A stretch of DNA of 64,000 nucleotides from Aquabacterium sp. A3 (GCF_038069945.1 NZ_JBBPEV010000007.1:1-64000); one strand, 5' to 3'. Numbered from the stretch's first letter, positions 30,135 through 39,230 are shown. Program-made: numbers and translations. Notes: a model not told the origin generated them from the letters alone.

Positions 30135-31004
30135 TCAGGCAGACAGCCGCTCTCGCAGGGTCTGCACGGCCAGCCGCCCGATTGCATCTGATGCCAGTGG
30201 GCTGTCGCCCGTCAACAGGTTGCGGTCCAGATGGCATCGGCCAGTGATGTCGTCATTGAGGATCCGCAGGCCAAGCGCTTTCAGTTTGTCACCCATGTAC
30301 CAGGGCATGGGGCCCGGGATGTAGCCGATCTCAGGGGTTTGTCGGTCGATGGCATCGGGGAAGGCGCAGATGTCGTGCCCCTTGAAGGGGATGTTGCTCG
30401 CATCGCCATCAGCCGCGCCAGCCAGCAATGCCGCGGGCCCGTGGCACAGCGCGATCACCAGGCGTTCTTGTGCCTGGGCCCAGCGCAGCACGGTTTGAAG
30501 GTCACGGCTGTCAGGCAAACCCAGCATGGCGCCGTGGCCGCCAGGCAGGAACACCGCCGCGTAGGGCGAGTCGTCGCCCAGTGCTTGTGACACCACATCT
30601 CGCAGGGCCTTCGGGTGTTCAAACTTGTGCTGATGCCGATGGTAGGTTCGCAGCACCAGCTCGTCCTGCGTGGGCATGGCCCACATTTCGATCTTCACGG
30701 ATTCGCCGCTGATGGTGGCCACGTCAATGTCGTAGCCGGCCTGGTCCAGGTGATAGATCGGCAAGAAGGTTTCGACGGGATGGTTGCCGGTTGAAAACTT
30801 GAGACCATTGCCCATCAGCATGTAGCGCTGGTCTGTGCCCACCACCAGCACCTTGCGGCGCGCGCCTGCAGGCAGCGGCGGGTAAGTGACCGCTTGTGCA
30901 CCGGTGCTTGGCGCTACAAACTGGCTCAAGGAATATGGCGACGGAAAGAATGCAGAGGGTTCTGCCGAGTCGGGTGTGGGCGAGCGGCTGTCGTGTTGGC
31001 TCAT
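30135..31004 (-). CDS. hchA: Glyoxalase III / Hsp31-type protein HchA
   Basis: 289 aa member of the DJ-1/PfpI superfamily; HchA converts methylglyoxal to lactate without glutathione and has chaperone activity. The nucleophile elbow is LVIALCHGPAALLAG near residue 195. FLPGGHGAMLGLPDS near 150 and GNHPVETFLPIYHLD near 75 (with the catalytic Glu) match the Hsp31 subgroup, as does the acidic FPDAIDRQTPEIGYIPG. Divergent from an AraC regulator, whose upstream region holds a shared box at 31082-31102, so control by reactive aldehydes is likely (inference). Confidence 0.92.
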   Translation of the reverse strand: MSQHDSRSPTPDSAEPSAFFPSPYSLSQFVAPSTGAQAVTYPPLPAGARRKVLVVGTDQRYMLMGNGLKFSTGNHPVETFLPIYHLDQAGYDIDVATISGESVKIEMWAMPTQDELVLRTYHRHQHKFEHPKALRDVVSQALGDDSPYAAVFLPGGHGAMLGLPDSRDLQTVLRWAQAQERLVIALCHGPAALLAGAADGDASNIPFKGHDICAFPDAIDRQTPEIGYIPGPMPWYMGDKLKALGLRILNDDITGRCHLDRNLLTGDSPLASDAIGRLAVQTLRERLSA

Positions 31005-31081
31005 GCGTGCTCCAAGCAGGTGTGGTGAAAAGAGTTCATTTCAGCGCAGATCCCGGGCGGCATGAATGCCTTGAACTCCGA

Positions 31082-31102
31082 CGTGCTTGCCTGATCCTGC
31101 AA
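31082..31102 (+). promoter_or_regulatory. Shared box upstream of an AraC_N regulator (copy 1)
   Basis: This 21-base element in the hchA/araC intergenic region contains TTGCCTGATCCTGCAA and agrees at 19 of 21 positions with an element at 40773-40793, upstream of a second AraC regulator of the same type. Both lie in the same orientation relative to the regulator gene, 69 bases and 48 bases before its start. Conservation between two unrelated intergenic regions suggests a binding site for this regulator subfamily. Confidence 0.6.
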
Positions 31103-31171
31103 GCGCTGCGCAGCCCGTGCCGCGACATTGACAATGGCGCATGCGACCTGAACACATCGATATGGCACCCC

Positions 31172-32071
31172 ATGAACGAAGCGCGTGAATCGATTCTCGT
31201 GAAGTCGCTCGCGCAACGCCTGAGTGAGCTCACGCCCCATGAAGGTCGGTTCGCCACACCGCTGGCAGACGTCACCTTGATGCGATCTGATCACGACACT
31301 GAACCAGCCACTGTGTTTGAAGAGCCCGCCATCGTTTTGGCGTTGCAGGGCATCAAGCGAGGGCACCTGGGTGACGAGGTGCTGACTTATGGCGCAGGCC
31401 AGGGCCTGGTGGTCTCGTTGCCCATGAGCTTTCAGTGCGATACGGTAGCCACCCGGCCAGGGTCGCCCATGCTGGCCATTCATGTTCGGATCAACCTCGA
31501 GACCGTGCGCGATGTGGTGACACACATGGTCGACGCCGGGATGCCCGCTCCGCCTGCCATGTCGCCGCGCGCCATGGCGGTGATGACGCTGGATGCGCCA
31601 TTGCTGGACGTTACTCGGCGCTTGTTCACCGCCCTGGCCTCGAAGGTCGATGCGGCGGTGATGGGGGCCTCGCTCGTCAGGGAGCTGCACTACCGAGTTC
31701 TGCAATCCAGCGCGGGTGTTTGTCTGCGCGAGTTGATTACCTGGCGAGGGCGCGTCGGTACCGTGCTCCGCAGCATTGAATGCCTCAGGGCACAGCTTGA
31801 CAAGGATTGGCAGGTGGCCGACCTGGCCCGTGAAGCTTCACTGAGTTCATCGGCCTACCACGCGGCGTTCAAGGACCTGACCGGGCAGACGCCGATGCAA
31901 TACCTGAAGACTGCGCGCCTGCACCGCGCGCGTCAATTGCTGGGCCTGACGTCGCGTTCAAGCGCCGAGGTGGCCTTTGAGGTGGGCTACCAGAGCCCAT
32001 CGCAGTTCAGTCGTGACTACAAGCGACAGTTCGGGGTGCCGCCGTCACAAGACCGCGGCACCTCGCTCTGA
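31172..32071 (+). CDS. AraC-family regulator (AraC_N type) divergent from hchA
   Basis: 299 aa from ATG 31172. The N-terminal AraC_N cupin-like domain (PAIVLALQGIKRGHLGDEVL, then YGAGQGLVVSLPMSFQCDTV) precedes two helix-turn-helix motifs: DWQVADLAREASLSSSAYHA and SSAEVAFEVGYQSPSQFSRD. YqhC of E. coli, which senses aldehydes, belongs to this type. Divergent from hchA, hence a probable activator of it. A longer frame upstream to 30896 exists but would run through the hchA coding region and the conserved box. Confidence 0.88.
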   Translation: MNEARESILVKSLAQRLSELTPHEGRFATPLADVTLMRSDHDTEPATVFEEPAIVLALQGIKRGHLGDEVLTYGAGQGLVVSLPMSFQCDTVATRPGSPMLAIHVRINLETVRDVVTHMVDAGMPAPPAMSPRAMAVMTLDAPLLDVTRRLFTALASKVDAAVMGASLVRELHYRVLQSSAGVCLRELITWRGRVGTVLRSIECLRAQLDKDWQVADLAREASLSSSAYHAAFKDLTGQTPMQYLKTARLHRARQLLGLTSRSSAEVAFEVGYQSPSQFSRDYKRQFGVPPSQDRGTSL

Positions 32072-32087
32072 AAGGACCGCTCAGGCG

Positions 32088-32594
32088 TCAGTTCAGCAGC
32101 TTCAGCCCCTTGCGGCATACCGGCTCGGGTTCGGCCGAGCGCGCCGCGCGCAGGATGTGCTGGTCGGTCACGCCGATGGCCTTGAGGAAGTCCTCGCGCA
32201 ACTGCAGCACGTCTTCGATGTTGTCGTCCGAGGCCTCGACCAGGTAGCCGTCGATGCGCTCGAGCTCTTCGATCTGGCTGTCGCTGAAGCTGGGCTTGGC
32301 CCAGGCCGGCAAGTAGGTGCACGGGGTGAAGCCCCAGGCACGGGCCTGCAGGTGGATGTCTTGCTGGATCAGCAGGTCGCTGAGGTCTTCCAGCTCGCTG
32401 CTGCCGAAGTCTTCGGCCACACCGTGCTCGATCACCTGGGCTGCGACCACACGGGGTTCGGCCACGTCGATCACCAGCCGGCACAGCACCAGATCTCCGA
32501 AAGGATGCAGCCGATGCCGCCAGTGTCCTTCCATCAGTCGGGCAGCGGCCACAGGCTGGTCGCTGTCTGACGAAACGTTGTCGAACCAGTTCAT
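32088..32594 (-). CDS. Hypothetical protein
   Basis: 168 aa from an ATG at 32594 preceded by GGAGG. The protein is acidic, without signal peptide or membrane segment. It has conserved-looking stretches HWRHRLHPFGDLVLCRLVID and WGFTPCTYLPAWAKPSFSD, and a helical acidic C-terminal part ending in two basic Lys-Leu repeats. I do not recognise the family. It is convergent with the AraC gene on its left, 16 bases apart, and stands alone. Confidence 0.7.
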   Translation of the reverse strand: MNWFDNVSSDSDQPVAAARLMEGHWRHRLHPFGDLVLCRLVIDVAEPRVVAAQVIEHGVAEDFGSSELEDLSDLLIQQDIHLQARAWGFTPCTYLPAWAKPSFSDSQIEELERIDGYLVEASDDNIEDVLQLREDFLKAIGVTDQHILRAARSAEPEPVCRKGLKLLN

Positions 32595-32729
32595 GCGAGA
32601 GTCCTCCGAAGTGGTTGCTACGTGCACCCATCATGCAGGTTTCAGGCCCGCCGTGTTGGGCAATTTGCACCGGTTTCCCCGGCTTCGGGGTTTGTTTGCA
32701 ACGTGTCGCCACAAAGGGCTTTTTCGGGG

Positions 32730-33737
32730 CTATGCTGGAGAGCTGCCTTCATCGCCCCGGCGCGACGCCACCGGCGTGCTGCCCGTCCAGCGGGCATAGG
32801 CGCGGTAAAACGGGCTGAGCTCGGCAAAGCCCAGCGCCTGGGCCACATCCCGCATCGGGGTGTCGGTGTGTTTGACCAGGTGCAGCGCGCGTTCGCGGCG
32901 CACCTCGTCCACCAACGTGTCAAAACTGGTGCCCAGCGCCTGCAGGCGCCGGCCCAAGGTGCGCTCGCCCAGGCCCAGGGCCCGCGCCATGTCGGCCCGC
33001 CGGGGCTGGGGCAGGTGCGCCACCACCCACTGCCGCACCACTTCGTCCAGCCGGTGATCGCTGGCCCGGGTTGCCTGGGCGCTCAGCGCCGACAGCTGCG
33101 CGCGCGCGTACTGCTCGTGCAGGTGGGCCAGCTGCGGGTTGGCCTGGGGCAGGGGCTCGTCCAGCACGGCGTTGTCCAGCAACAAGCCGCTGAAGGCCTG
33201 GCCGAACACCACCGGGCAGCCAAACGCCTCACGGTAGCCGGCCGGTGGGCCCAGCATCTCGTGGCTGAAGCACACCTGCAGCGGTGGCAGGGGGCGGCGC
33301 ATGATCCAGTGCGAGGCGCTGACCACGGTGGCCAGCACGGCCTCCAGCTGGTGCGGGCTGAAGGCCAGATCGCCCTGGCGCGGGTGGTAGACCAGCCAGC
33401 TGTGGTGCGGGCCGGTCAAGAGCTGAAAGCGCCCGCCGTCCGAGATGAGCGATTGGTACTTCTGCACCACGCCCAGGGCCTGCCGCAGGGTGGCGGCCGA
33501 CTGCACGATGAAGCCCACCACATTGAAGCTGGTGGGGCTGACCTGCCGGCCCACCTTCAGGCCGAAGCCCGGGTCTTGCGTGAGCCGCGCGGCCGCACGC
33601 CACAGCCGGGTGATGTGGTCGATGGGCCAGCGCTCGGCGCCGAGCTCGTGCGAGGGGATGCCGGCGGCCTGCAACAGGGTGTTTTCCTCGATGCCCTGGC
33701 GCCGGGCCTGGCCCAACACTGTGCGCACCCAGCTCAT
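32730..33737 (-). CDS. AraC-family regulator (arabinose-binding-domain-like/OruR type) of the catabolic operon
   Basis: 335 aa from ATG 33737; a TTG eight codons earlier would overlap the direct repeats. The N-terminal ligand domain (residues 1-210) has the pattern of OruR/ArgR-like regulators (GLKVGRQVSPTSFNVVGFIV). The C-terminal AraC helix-turn-helix pair includes RRADMARALGLGERTLGRRL and PMRDVAQALGFAELSPFYRA. It is divergent from the FAD dehydrogenase operon, and two direct repeats lie between them, so it probably activates that operon when the substrate is present. Confidence 0.9.
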   Translation of the reverse strand: MSWVRTVLGQARRQGIEENTLLQAAGIPSHELGAERWPIDHITRLWRAAARLTQDPGFGLKVGRQVSPTSFNVVGFIVQSAATLRQALGVVQKYQSLISDGGRFQLLTGPHHSWLVYHPRQGDLAFSPHQLEAVLATVVSASHWIMRRPLPPLQVCFSHEMLGPPAGYREAFGCPVVFGQAFSGLLLDNAVLDEPLPQANPQLAHLHEQYARAQLSALSAQATRASDHRLDEVVRQWVVAHLPQPRRADMARALGLGERTLGRRLQALGTSFDTLVDEVRRERALHLVKHTDTPMRDVAQALGFAELSPFYRAYARWTGSTPVASRRGDEGSSPA

Positions 33738-33756
33738 GGAAACGCTGGCTTGTGAA

Positions 33757-33799
33757 GTCAATGCGGATGTCTCTTAAAGTCAATGTGTGTGCATCTTAA
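33757..33799. promoter_or_regulatory. Tandem 21-bp direct repeats, likely AraC-type operator
   Basis: Two direct copies, 33757-33777 and 33779-33799, share GTCAATG at the left and TCTTAA at the right, with 16 of 21 positions identical. The period is 22 bases, about two helical turns, as in AraC half-sites bound by a dimer. They occupy the 83-base gap between the divergent AraC regulator and the FAD dehydrogenase and end 21 bases before the dehydrogenase start. Confidence 0.6.
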
Positions 33800-33820
33800 G
33801 GCGATAAGGTGCGCCTCAGC

Positions 33821-35446
33821 ATGAAAACACTTCGATCCGATGTGGTGGTGGTGGGTGGCGGCCTGGCGGGCATCGTCACCGCCCTGGAATGCCTGCGCGC
33901 CGGGCAGCGCGTGACCGTGCTGGACCGCGACACCCCCGAGCGCTTTGGCGGCCTGGCCTGGTGGGCCTTTGGCGGCATGGCCCTGGTGGACACGCCCTTG
34001 CAGCGCCGCATGAAGATCCACGACAGCCCCGAGCGCGCCCTGCACGACTGGCTGAGCTTTGCCGAGCTGACCGATGCCGATGTGTGGCCGCGCCGCTGGG
34101 CCGAGCACTACGTGGCGCATTCGCGCGCCCGGGTGCACGACTGGCTGCACGCCCATGGCCTGCGCTTCTTGCCGGCGGTGAACTGGGTGGAGCGCGGCCG
34201 CTTTGGCGAGGGCAACAGCGTGCCCCGCTACCACGTGCTGTGGGGCACCTCGCGCGCGATGACGCGCCGCCTGATCGAGGCCCTGCGCGGCGCCGACCCT
34301 GGCGGGCGCCTGACGGTGCTGCACCGGCACCGCGTGACGGGCATCGAGCACACGGCGGGGCAGGTCTCGGGCGTGGTGGCGCAGGCCGAGCCCGGGGGCA
34401 CCGAGCCCGACGGTGCCGAGCTGCGCATCGACGCGCCCGTGGTGGTGCTGGCCATGGGCGGGCTCAATGGCGCGCACGAGCAGGTGCGCGCCCACTGGCC
34501 GGCCGACCGGCCGCAGCCGGCCACGATGCTCAATGGCGCCCACCCCTTTGCCGATGGCCGCCTGCACGCCCTGGTGGCCGACAGCCTGGGCGGACAGATC
34601 ACCCACGCCGGCGAGATGTGGAACTACGCGGCGGGCTTCCCGCACCCGCAGCCGCACTTCGAGGGGCATGGCCTGTCCATCATCCCCTGCAAATCGGCGC
34701 TGTGGCTGAACCACGAAGGCCGCCGCATTGGCCCCGAGCCCCTGGTGACGGGCTTTGACACCCACTGGCTGTGCCAGCAGGTGGCCGCCCAGCCCCGCCC
34801 CTGGTGCTGGCACCTGATGAACTGGCGCATCGCGGCCAAAGAGTTCGCCATCTCGGGCGCCGAGCACAACCCCCGCATCCGCGACCAGCAGTTCTTGCGC
34901 TTTGCGTGGGAAACGCTGACCGGCAACCACCGCCTGCTGCGCCAGATGCAGCGCGAGAGCCCGCACTTTCTGGTGGACGACACCCTGGCGGGCCTGGCGG
35001 CGAAGATGAACGCCCTGACGGGCACGGCCGATGTGCGCCCCGAGGTGCTGCAGGCCACGGCCGATGCCTTTGACGCGCAGTTGGGCAACGGCCTGGCGCT
35101 GAGCAACGACGACCAGATCCGCCGCATCGTGCACGCGCGCCAGTGGCGGGCCGACCGCCTGCGCACCTGCGCCCCGGCGCCGCTGCAACAACGCGGGGCG
35201 GGGCCCTTCATCGCCATCCACACCCAGCTCATCACCCGCAAAAGCCTGGGTGGCCTGCAAACCGACCTGCACAGCCGCGTGCTGCGCGCCGATGGCCAGC
35301 CCGTCTCGGGCCTGTACTGCGTGGGCGAGGCCGCCGGCTTTGGCGGCGGCGGGGCCAGTGGCAAGCGCTCGCTGGAGGGCACCTTCCTGCCGGGCTGCAT
35401 CCTCACGGCGCGTGCGGCGGCGCAGTCCATCGTGACGGGCCGGTGA
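33821..35446 (+). CDS. FAD-binding dehydrogenase (fumarate reductase/3-ketosteroid dehydrogenase-like)
   Basis: 541 aa from ATG 33821. The N-terminal FAD motif is SDVVVVGGGLAGIVTALECL with the following acidic VLDRD. RFGGLAWWAFGGMALVDTPL near 47 and the C-terminal FAD loop GEAAGFGGGGASGKRSLEGT near 506 are typical of flavoproteins annotated as FAD-binding dehydrogenases related to KstD. No signal peptide. First gene of a four-gene operon with a transporter, a 2-hydroxyacid oxidase and a ThDP enzyme. Substrate unknown; an alpha,beta-desaturation of an organic acid is a guess. Confidence 0.85.
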   Translation: MKTLRSDVVVVGGGLAGIVTALECLRAGQRVTVLDRDTPERFGGLAWWAFGGMALVDTPLQRRMKIHDSPERALHDWLSFAELTDADVWPRRWAEHYVAHSRARVHDWLHAHGLRFLPAVNWVERGRFGEGNSVPRYHVLWGTSRAMTRRLIEALRGADPGGRLTVLHRHRVTGIEHTAGQVSGVVAQAEPGGTEPDGAELRIDAPVVVLAMGGLNGAHEQVRAHWPADRPQPATMLNGAHPFADGRLHALVADSLGGQITHAGEMWNYAAGFPHPQPHFEGHGLSIIPCKSALWLNHEGRRIGPEPLVTGFDTHWLCQQVAAQPRPWCWHLMNWRIAAKEFAISGAEHNPRIRDQQFLRFAWETLTGNHRLLRQMQRESPHFLVDDTLAGLAAKMNALTGTADVRPEVLQATADAFDAQLGNGLALSNDDQIRRIVHARQWRADRLRTCAPAPLQQRGAGPFIAIHTQLITRKSLGGLQTDLHSRVLRADGQPVSGLYCVGEAAGFGGGGASGKRSLEGTFLPGCILTARAAAQSIVTGR

Positions 35447-35464
35447 TGTCAATGAAGGAACACC

Positions 35465-36349
35465 ATGTCGGGTGATCTCGTTTCCATCGTGCTCTTGCCA
35501 CTCATCCTGGCCTTCATCATGTTCTCGCTGGGCCTGGGCCTGACGCTGGGTGATTTCCGGCGCATCCTGGTGCAGCCCAAGGCCTTGGTGGTGGGCGTGG
35601 TGTGCCACTTCGTGCTGCTGCCGCTGGTGTGCTTTGCCATGCTCAAGCTGGTGGGCATGGGCGGTGCGCTGGCTGTGGGCTTCATGATCGTGGCGGCCTG
35701 CCCCACGGGCGCCACCTCCAACCTGCTCACCTACCTGGCCCGGGGCGATGTGGCCCTGGCGCTGGGCTTCACGGCCATGGCCAGCGTGCTGACCATCTTC
35801 ACCCTGCCAGTGATCGTGACCTGGGCCCTGGCGCACTTCATGTCGGCCGACGGCGCCGTGGCGGTGCCGGTGCCCGTGGGCTTCTTGATGGCGCAGGTGG
35901 CCCTGGTGATGGGCCTGCCCGTGGGCCTGGGCATGCTGGCCCGCGCGCGCTGGGCGGCCTGGGCGCTGCGGGTGGAGCCCACGGCCACGCGCATCGCCAC
36001 CGTGCTGTTCGTCATCATCCTGGTGCTGGCCGTGGTCAAGAACTTTGCCACCGTGCAGGCGCACCTGATCAGCCTGGCCCCCATGGCCCTGGCGCTGAAC
36101 CTCACCATGTTGAGCGTGGGCTTTGCCGTGGCCTGGGCGGCCCGACTGCCGCGCCGACAGGCCGTGACGCTGGGCATCGAAACGGCGGTGCAAAACGCCG
36201 CCCTGTCGCTGGTGGTGGCCAGCTCGGTGCTCAACGATGGCGACATGGCCATCCCCGGCGCCATCTACGGCGTGACCATGTACGCGGGCGGGCTGTTGTT
36301 TGCGTGGGTGATGCGGCGCTTTGTGGTGCCGCCGGAGGCCGTGGCATGA
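35465..36349 (+). CDS. Bile acid:sodium symporter (BASS) family transporter
   Basis: 294 aa inner-membrane protein with about nine to ten hydrophobic segments from residue 5 to the end. LGLTLGDFRRILVQPKALVV near residue 24 and the crossover AACPTGATSNLLTYLARGDV near 78 are characteristic BASS motifs, the second holding sodium-site residues. ETAVQNAALSLVVASSVL near 239 is the second crossover. AAGGA precedes the ATG, and the stop overlaps the next gene (ATGA). In this operon it probably imports the organic anion that the other enzymes break down. Confidence 0.92.
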   Translation: MSGDLVSIVLLPLILAFIMFSLGLGLTLGDFRRILVQPKALVVGVVCHFVLLPLVCFAMLKLVGMGGALAVGFMIVAACPTGATSNLLTYLARGDVALALGFTAMASVLTIFTLPVIVTWALAHFMSADGAVAVPVPVGFLMAQVALVMGLPVGLGMLARARWAAWALRVEPTATRIATVLFVIILVLAVVKNFATVQAHLISLAPMALALNLTMLSVGFAVAWAARLPRRQAVTLGIETAVQNAALSLVVASSVLNDGDMAIPGAIYGVTMYAGGLLFAWVMRRFVVPPEAVA

Positions 36350-37518
36350 GCGCGTGGGGATCCGACTGGGGGCGCCTGCCGGCCACCGCCGCCGACTGGC
36401 GCCTGAAGGCCCAGGCCCGCCTGCCGCGCTTCTTGTTTGACTATGTGGACGGCGGCGCCACCGACGAACAAACCCTGCGCGCCAACGAGGCGGCCTGGGC
36501 CGGGCACACCCTGCGCCAGCGCGTGCTGGTGGACGTGGACGGTGTGGACACCCGCACGGCCTTGCTGGGCCAGCCCTGCAGCCTGCCCCTGGCGCTGGCG
36601 CCCATCGGCCTGGCGGGCCTGATGGCCCGGCGCGGCGAGGTGCAGGCCGCCCGCGCGGCCGAGGCCGTGGGCGTGCCCTTCACCTTGTCCACCGTGGGCA
36701 TCTGCCCGCTGGCCGAGGTGATGGGGGCGGTGCAGCGGCCACCGTGGTTTCAGCTGTACATGCTGCGCGATCGCGGCATCGTGCGGGCCTTGCTGCAGCG
36801 CGCCTGGGCGGCCGGCTGCCGCACCCTGGTGTTCACGGTGGATTTGCCCATCTCGGGCATGCGCCACCGCGACACCCGCAACGGCCTGTCGGCCCCACCC
36901 GCGCGCGCCGCGCTCATCAAGGCGGTGCAACTGAGCACCCGCCCGGGCTGGCTGTGGGACGTGGCCATCAAAGGTCAGCCCCACGGCTTTGGCAACCTGA
37001 GCGACCAGGTGCCCCGCGCGCAAAACATGGACGCCTTCAAGGCCTGGATCGACACGCAGTTCGACCCCACCGTGACCTGGGCCGACATCGACTGGTTGCG
37101 CCAGCAGTGGCCCGGCACCGTGGTGCTCAAGGGCCTGCTGGACGAGGGCGATGCCCATGCGGCCGTGCAGGCCGGCGTGCAGGGCCTGATCGTGTCCAAC
37201 CATGGGGGGCGCCAGCTCGACGGCGTGGCCCCCACCGCCACCAAGCTGCCCGCCATCGCCCACGCCGTGGGCGCCGAGCTGGAGGTGCTGGTGGATGGCG
37301 GCGTGCGCAGCGGGGTGGACGTGTTTCGCGCGCTGGCCCTGGGCGCCCGGGGTGTGCTGATCGGCCGGCCCTGGGTGTGGGCCCTGGCGGGCGGCGGCGA
37401 GCGCGCCCTGACCGAGCTGCTGCAGCGCTGGCAGCATGAACTGAAGCTGGCCATGACCCTGGCCGGCGTGACCCGGGTGGCCGACATCGGCCCCCAACAC
37501 CTGGAGACCCTGGCATGA
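36346..37518 (+). CDS. FMN-dependent alpha-hydroxy-acid oxidase/dehydrogenase
   Basis: 390 aa. The family oxidises L-2-hydroxy acids (lactate, glycolate, mandelate) to 2-oxo acids. RFLFDYVDGGATDEQTLRAN near 26, LALAPIGLAGLMARRGE near 82, the catalytic His/Arg motif SNHGGRQLDG near 286 and FMN-phosphate loop DGGVRSGVDVFRALALGARG near 318 are all present. The start overlaps the transporter stop (ATGA) and the end overlaps the ThDP gene (ATGA). Oxidation here followed by decarboxylation next door mirrors the MdlB/MdlC mandelate route; the actual substrate is unknown. Confidence 0.93.
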   Translation: MSAWGSDWGRLPATAADWRLKAQARLPRFLFDYVDGGATDEQTLRANEAAWAGHTLRQRVLVDVDGVDTRTALLGQPCSLPLALAPIGLAGLMARRGEVQAARAAEAVGVPFTLSTVGICPLAEVMGAVQRPPWFQLYMLRDRGIVRALLQRAWAAGCRTLVFTVDLPISGMRHRDTRNGLSAPPARAALIKAVQLSTRPGWLWDVAIKGQPHGFGNLSDQVPRAQNMDAFKAWIDTQFDPTVTWADIDWLRQQWPGTVVLKGLLDEGDAHAAVQAGVQGLIVSNHGGRQLDGVAPTATKLPAIAHAVGAELEVLVDGGVRSGVDVFRALALGARGVLIGRPWVWALAGGGERALTELLQRWQHELKLAMTLAGVTRVADIGPQHLETLA

Positions 37519-39200
37519 ATGGCGCCCAAGCCCTGATGAAGACGCTGGCCGATGCCGGCGTGACCGTGTGCTTCAGCAACCCCGGCACCTCGGAGATGCA
37601 CTTCGTGGCCGCGCTGGACGCCGAGCCCCGCATGCGCGCCGTGCTGGCCCTGTTTGAAGGCGTGGCCACCGGCGCGGCCGATGGCTATGCGCGCATGGCG
37701 GGCAAACCGGCCGCCACGCTGCTGCACCTGGGCTGTGGCCTGGGCAACGGCCTGGCCAACCTGCACAACGCCCGCAAGGGCCGCGTGCCGGTGGTCAACA
37801 TCGTGGGCGACCACGCCACCTACCACGTCAAGTACGACGCGCAACTGCAGTCCGACATCGAGACCGTGGCGCGCAATGTGTCGAAGTGGGTGCGCACGTC
37901 GGCCTCTACCGCGGCGCTGGCCAGCGATGCGGCCGAGGCCGTGGCCACCGCCATGGGCGGGCTGGGCGGTGGCGGGCAGGTGGCCACGCTGATCTTGCCC
38001 GCCGATGTGTCGTGGGGCGAGGGCGGCGTGCCCGCGGCGCTGCCCACCTTGGCGCTGCCGCCTGTGGCCGACGAGGGTGTGGTGCAGGCCATTGCGCAGG
38101 CCATTCAATCGGGCCAGAAGACGGCGTTGCTGCTGGGCGCCCGCGCTTTGCGCGAGCCGGGGCTGATGGCGGCCTCGCGCATCGCGGTGAAGGCGGGCGT
38201 GCAGTTGTTTGCCGAGGTCTTTCCCACGCGCATCGAGCGGGGCGCGGGCCTGCCGCATGTGGAGCGCATTGCCTACCTGGCCGAGTTGGCTTCGGTGCAG
38301 CTGCAGGGCCTGAAGCACCTGGTGCTGGTGGATGCCAAATCGCCCGTGTCCTTCTTTGCCTACCCGGGCAAGGCCAGTGACCTGGTGCCCGAGGGCTGCA
38401 CGGTGCACACGCTGGCCTCGCCCACGCAGGACGCGGTGGGCGGGCTGGAGCGCCTGGTGCGGGCCCTGGGGGCCGAGGGCGTACAGCCGGCCTTGCAGCC
38501 GCCTCTGCGGCCTGACGCGCCCAAGGGCAAGCTGACGGCCGAGAAGGTGTGCAAGGCGGTGGGCCACCTGCTGCCTGAGCGCGCCATCATCGTGGACGAG
38601 GCGCAGACCTCGGGCGTGATGCTGCCGCACTTCACGCGGGGGGCCCCGCGCCACGATGTGGTCACGCTGACGGGTGGGGCCATTGGCCAGGGCTTGCCCA
38701 ACGCCGTGGGCGCGGCCATTGCCTGCCCTGACCGGCCGGTGTTGGCGCTGGTGGGCGATGGCTCGGCCATGTACACGCTGCAGGCGTTGTGGACGATGGC
38801 GCGCGAGGGCTTGAACGTGACCACCATCGTGTTCAACAACAAGAGCTACGCGATCTTGAATGTGGAGCTGCAGCGCGTGGGCGCGGTGGCGGCAGGTGGT
38901 GGTAAGGGCGATGCGCAAGGCGTGAAGGCGCGCAGCCAGCTGGATTTGTCGAACCCCGGGCTGGACTTTGTGCAGATGGCCGCCGGCATGGGCGTGCACG
39001 CGGTGCGCGCCACCACGGCCGAAGAGTTGAACCGCGCGCTGGCGCAGTGTTTGAGCACGCCGGGGCCGCACCTGATTGAGGCGGTGGTGCCCAATGCGTT
39101 TGCGGGTTTGAAGCTGCGGCTGCTGCCGCATGTGTTGAGCTCGCTGGCGAACTTGCCGCAACCGCTGGCGCGGCTGATCAAGCGCAAGGTGGCGCCCTGA
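37515..39200 (+). CDS. ThDP-dependent acetolactate synthase/2-oxoacid decarboxylase-like enzyme
   Basis: 561 aa. The cofactor-activating Glu is in LFEGVATGAADGYARMAG near 50, and the ThDP/Mg motif is VLALVGDGSAMYTLQALWTM followed by NNKSYAIL near 450. LTGGAIGQGLPNAVGAAI near 390 is typical. It is annotated in relatives as acetolactate synthase large subunit, but no small regulatory subunit is here, and ilv genes are absent. Coupled by ATGA to the hydroxyacid oxidase, a 2-oxoacid decarboxylase role fits better (inference). Last gene of the operon, followed by a fold-back repeat. Confidence 0.9.
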   Translation: MNGAQALMKTLADAGVTVCFSNPGTSEMHFVAALDAEPRMRAVLALFEGVATGAADGYARMAGKPAATLLHLGCGLGNGLANLHNARKGRVPVVNIVGDHATYHVKYDAQLQSDIETVARNVSKWVRTSASTAALASDAAEAVATAMGGLGGGGQVATLILPADVSWGEGGVPAALPTLALPPVADEGVVQAIAQAIQSGQKTALLLGARALREPGLMAASRIAVKAGVQLFAEVFPTRIERGAGLPHVERIAYLAELASVQLQGLKHLVLVDAKSPVSFFAYPGKASDLVPEGCTVHTLASPTQDAVGGLERLVRALGAEGVQPALQPPLRPDAPKGKLTAEKVCKAVGHLLPERAIIVDEAQTSGVMLPHFTRGAPRHDVVTLTGGAIGQGLPNAVGAAIACPDRPVLALVGDGSAMYTLQALWTMAREGLNVTTIVFNNKSYAILNVELQRVGAVAAGGGKGDAQGVKARSQLDLSNPGLDFVQMAAGMGVHAVRATTAEELNRALAQCLSTPGPHLIEAVVPNAFAGLKLRLLPHVLSSLANLPQPLARLIKRKVAP

Positions 39201-39230
39201 GTTGGTGACGCGTGGCGGGCGTGTGGCGCG

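Noticed and set aside
33758..36193. Long minus-strand frame across the FAD dehydrogenase and transporter genes
   Set aside because: Low-complexity His/Gln/Gly/Ala composition, no motif, and complete overlap with two clearly coding genes in another frame.
37515..39200. Branched-chain amino acid biosynthesis (ilvB)
   Set aside because: No ilvN or ilvC follows, and the gene is translationally coupled to a hydroxyacid oxidase, so a catabolic decarboxylase is more plausible.
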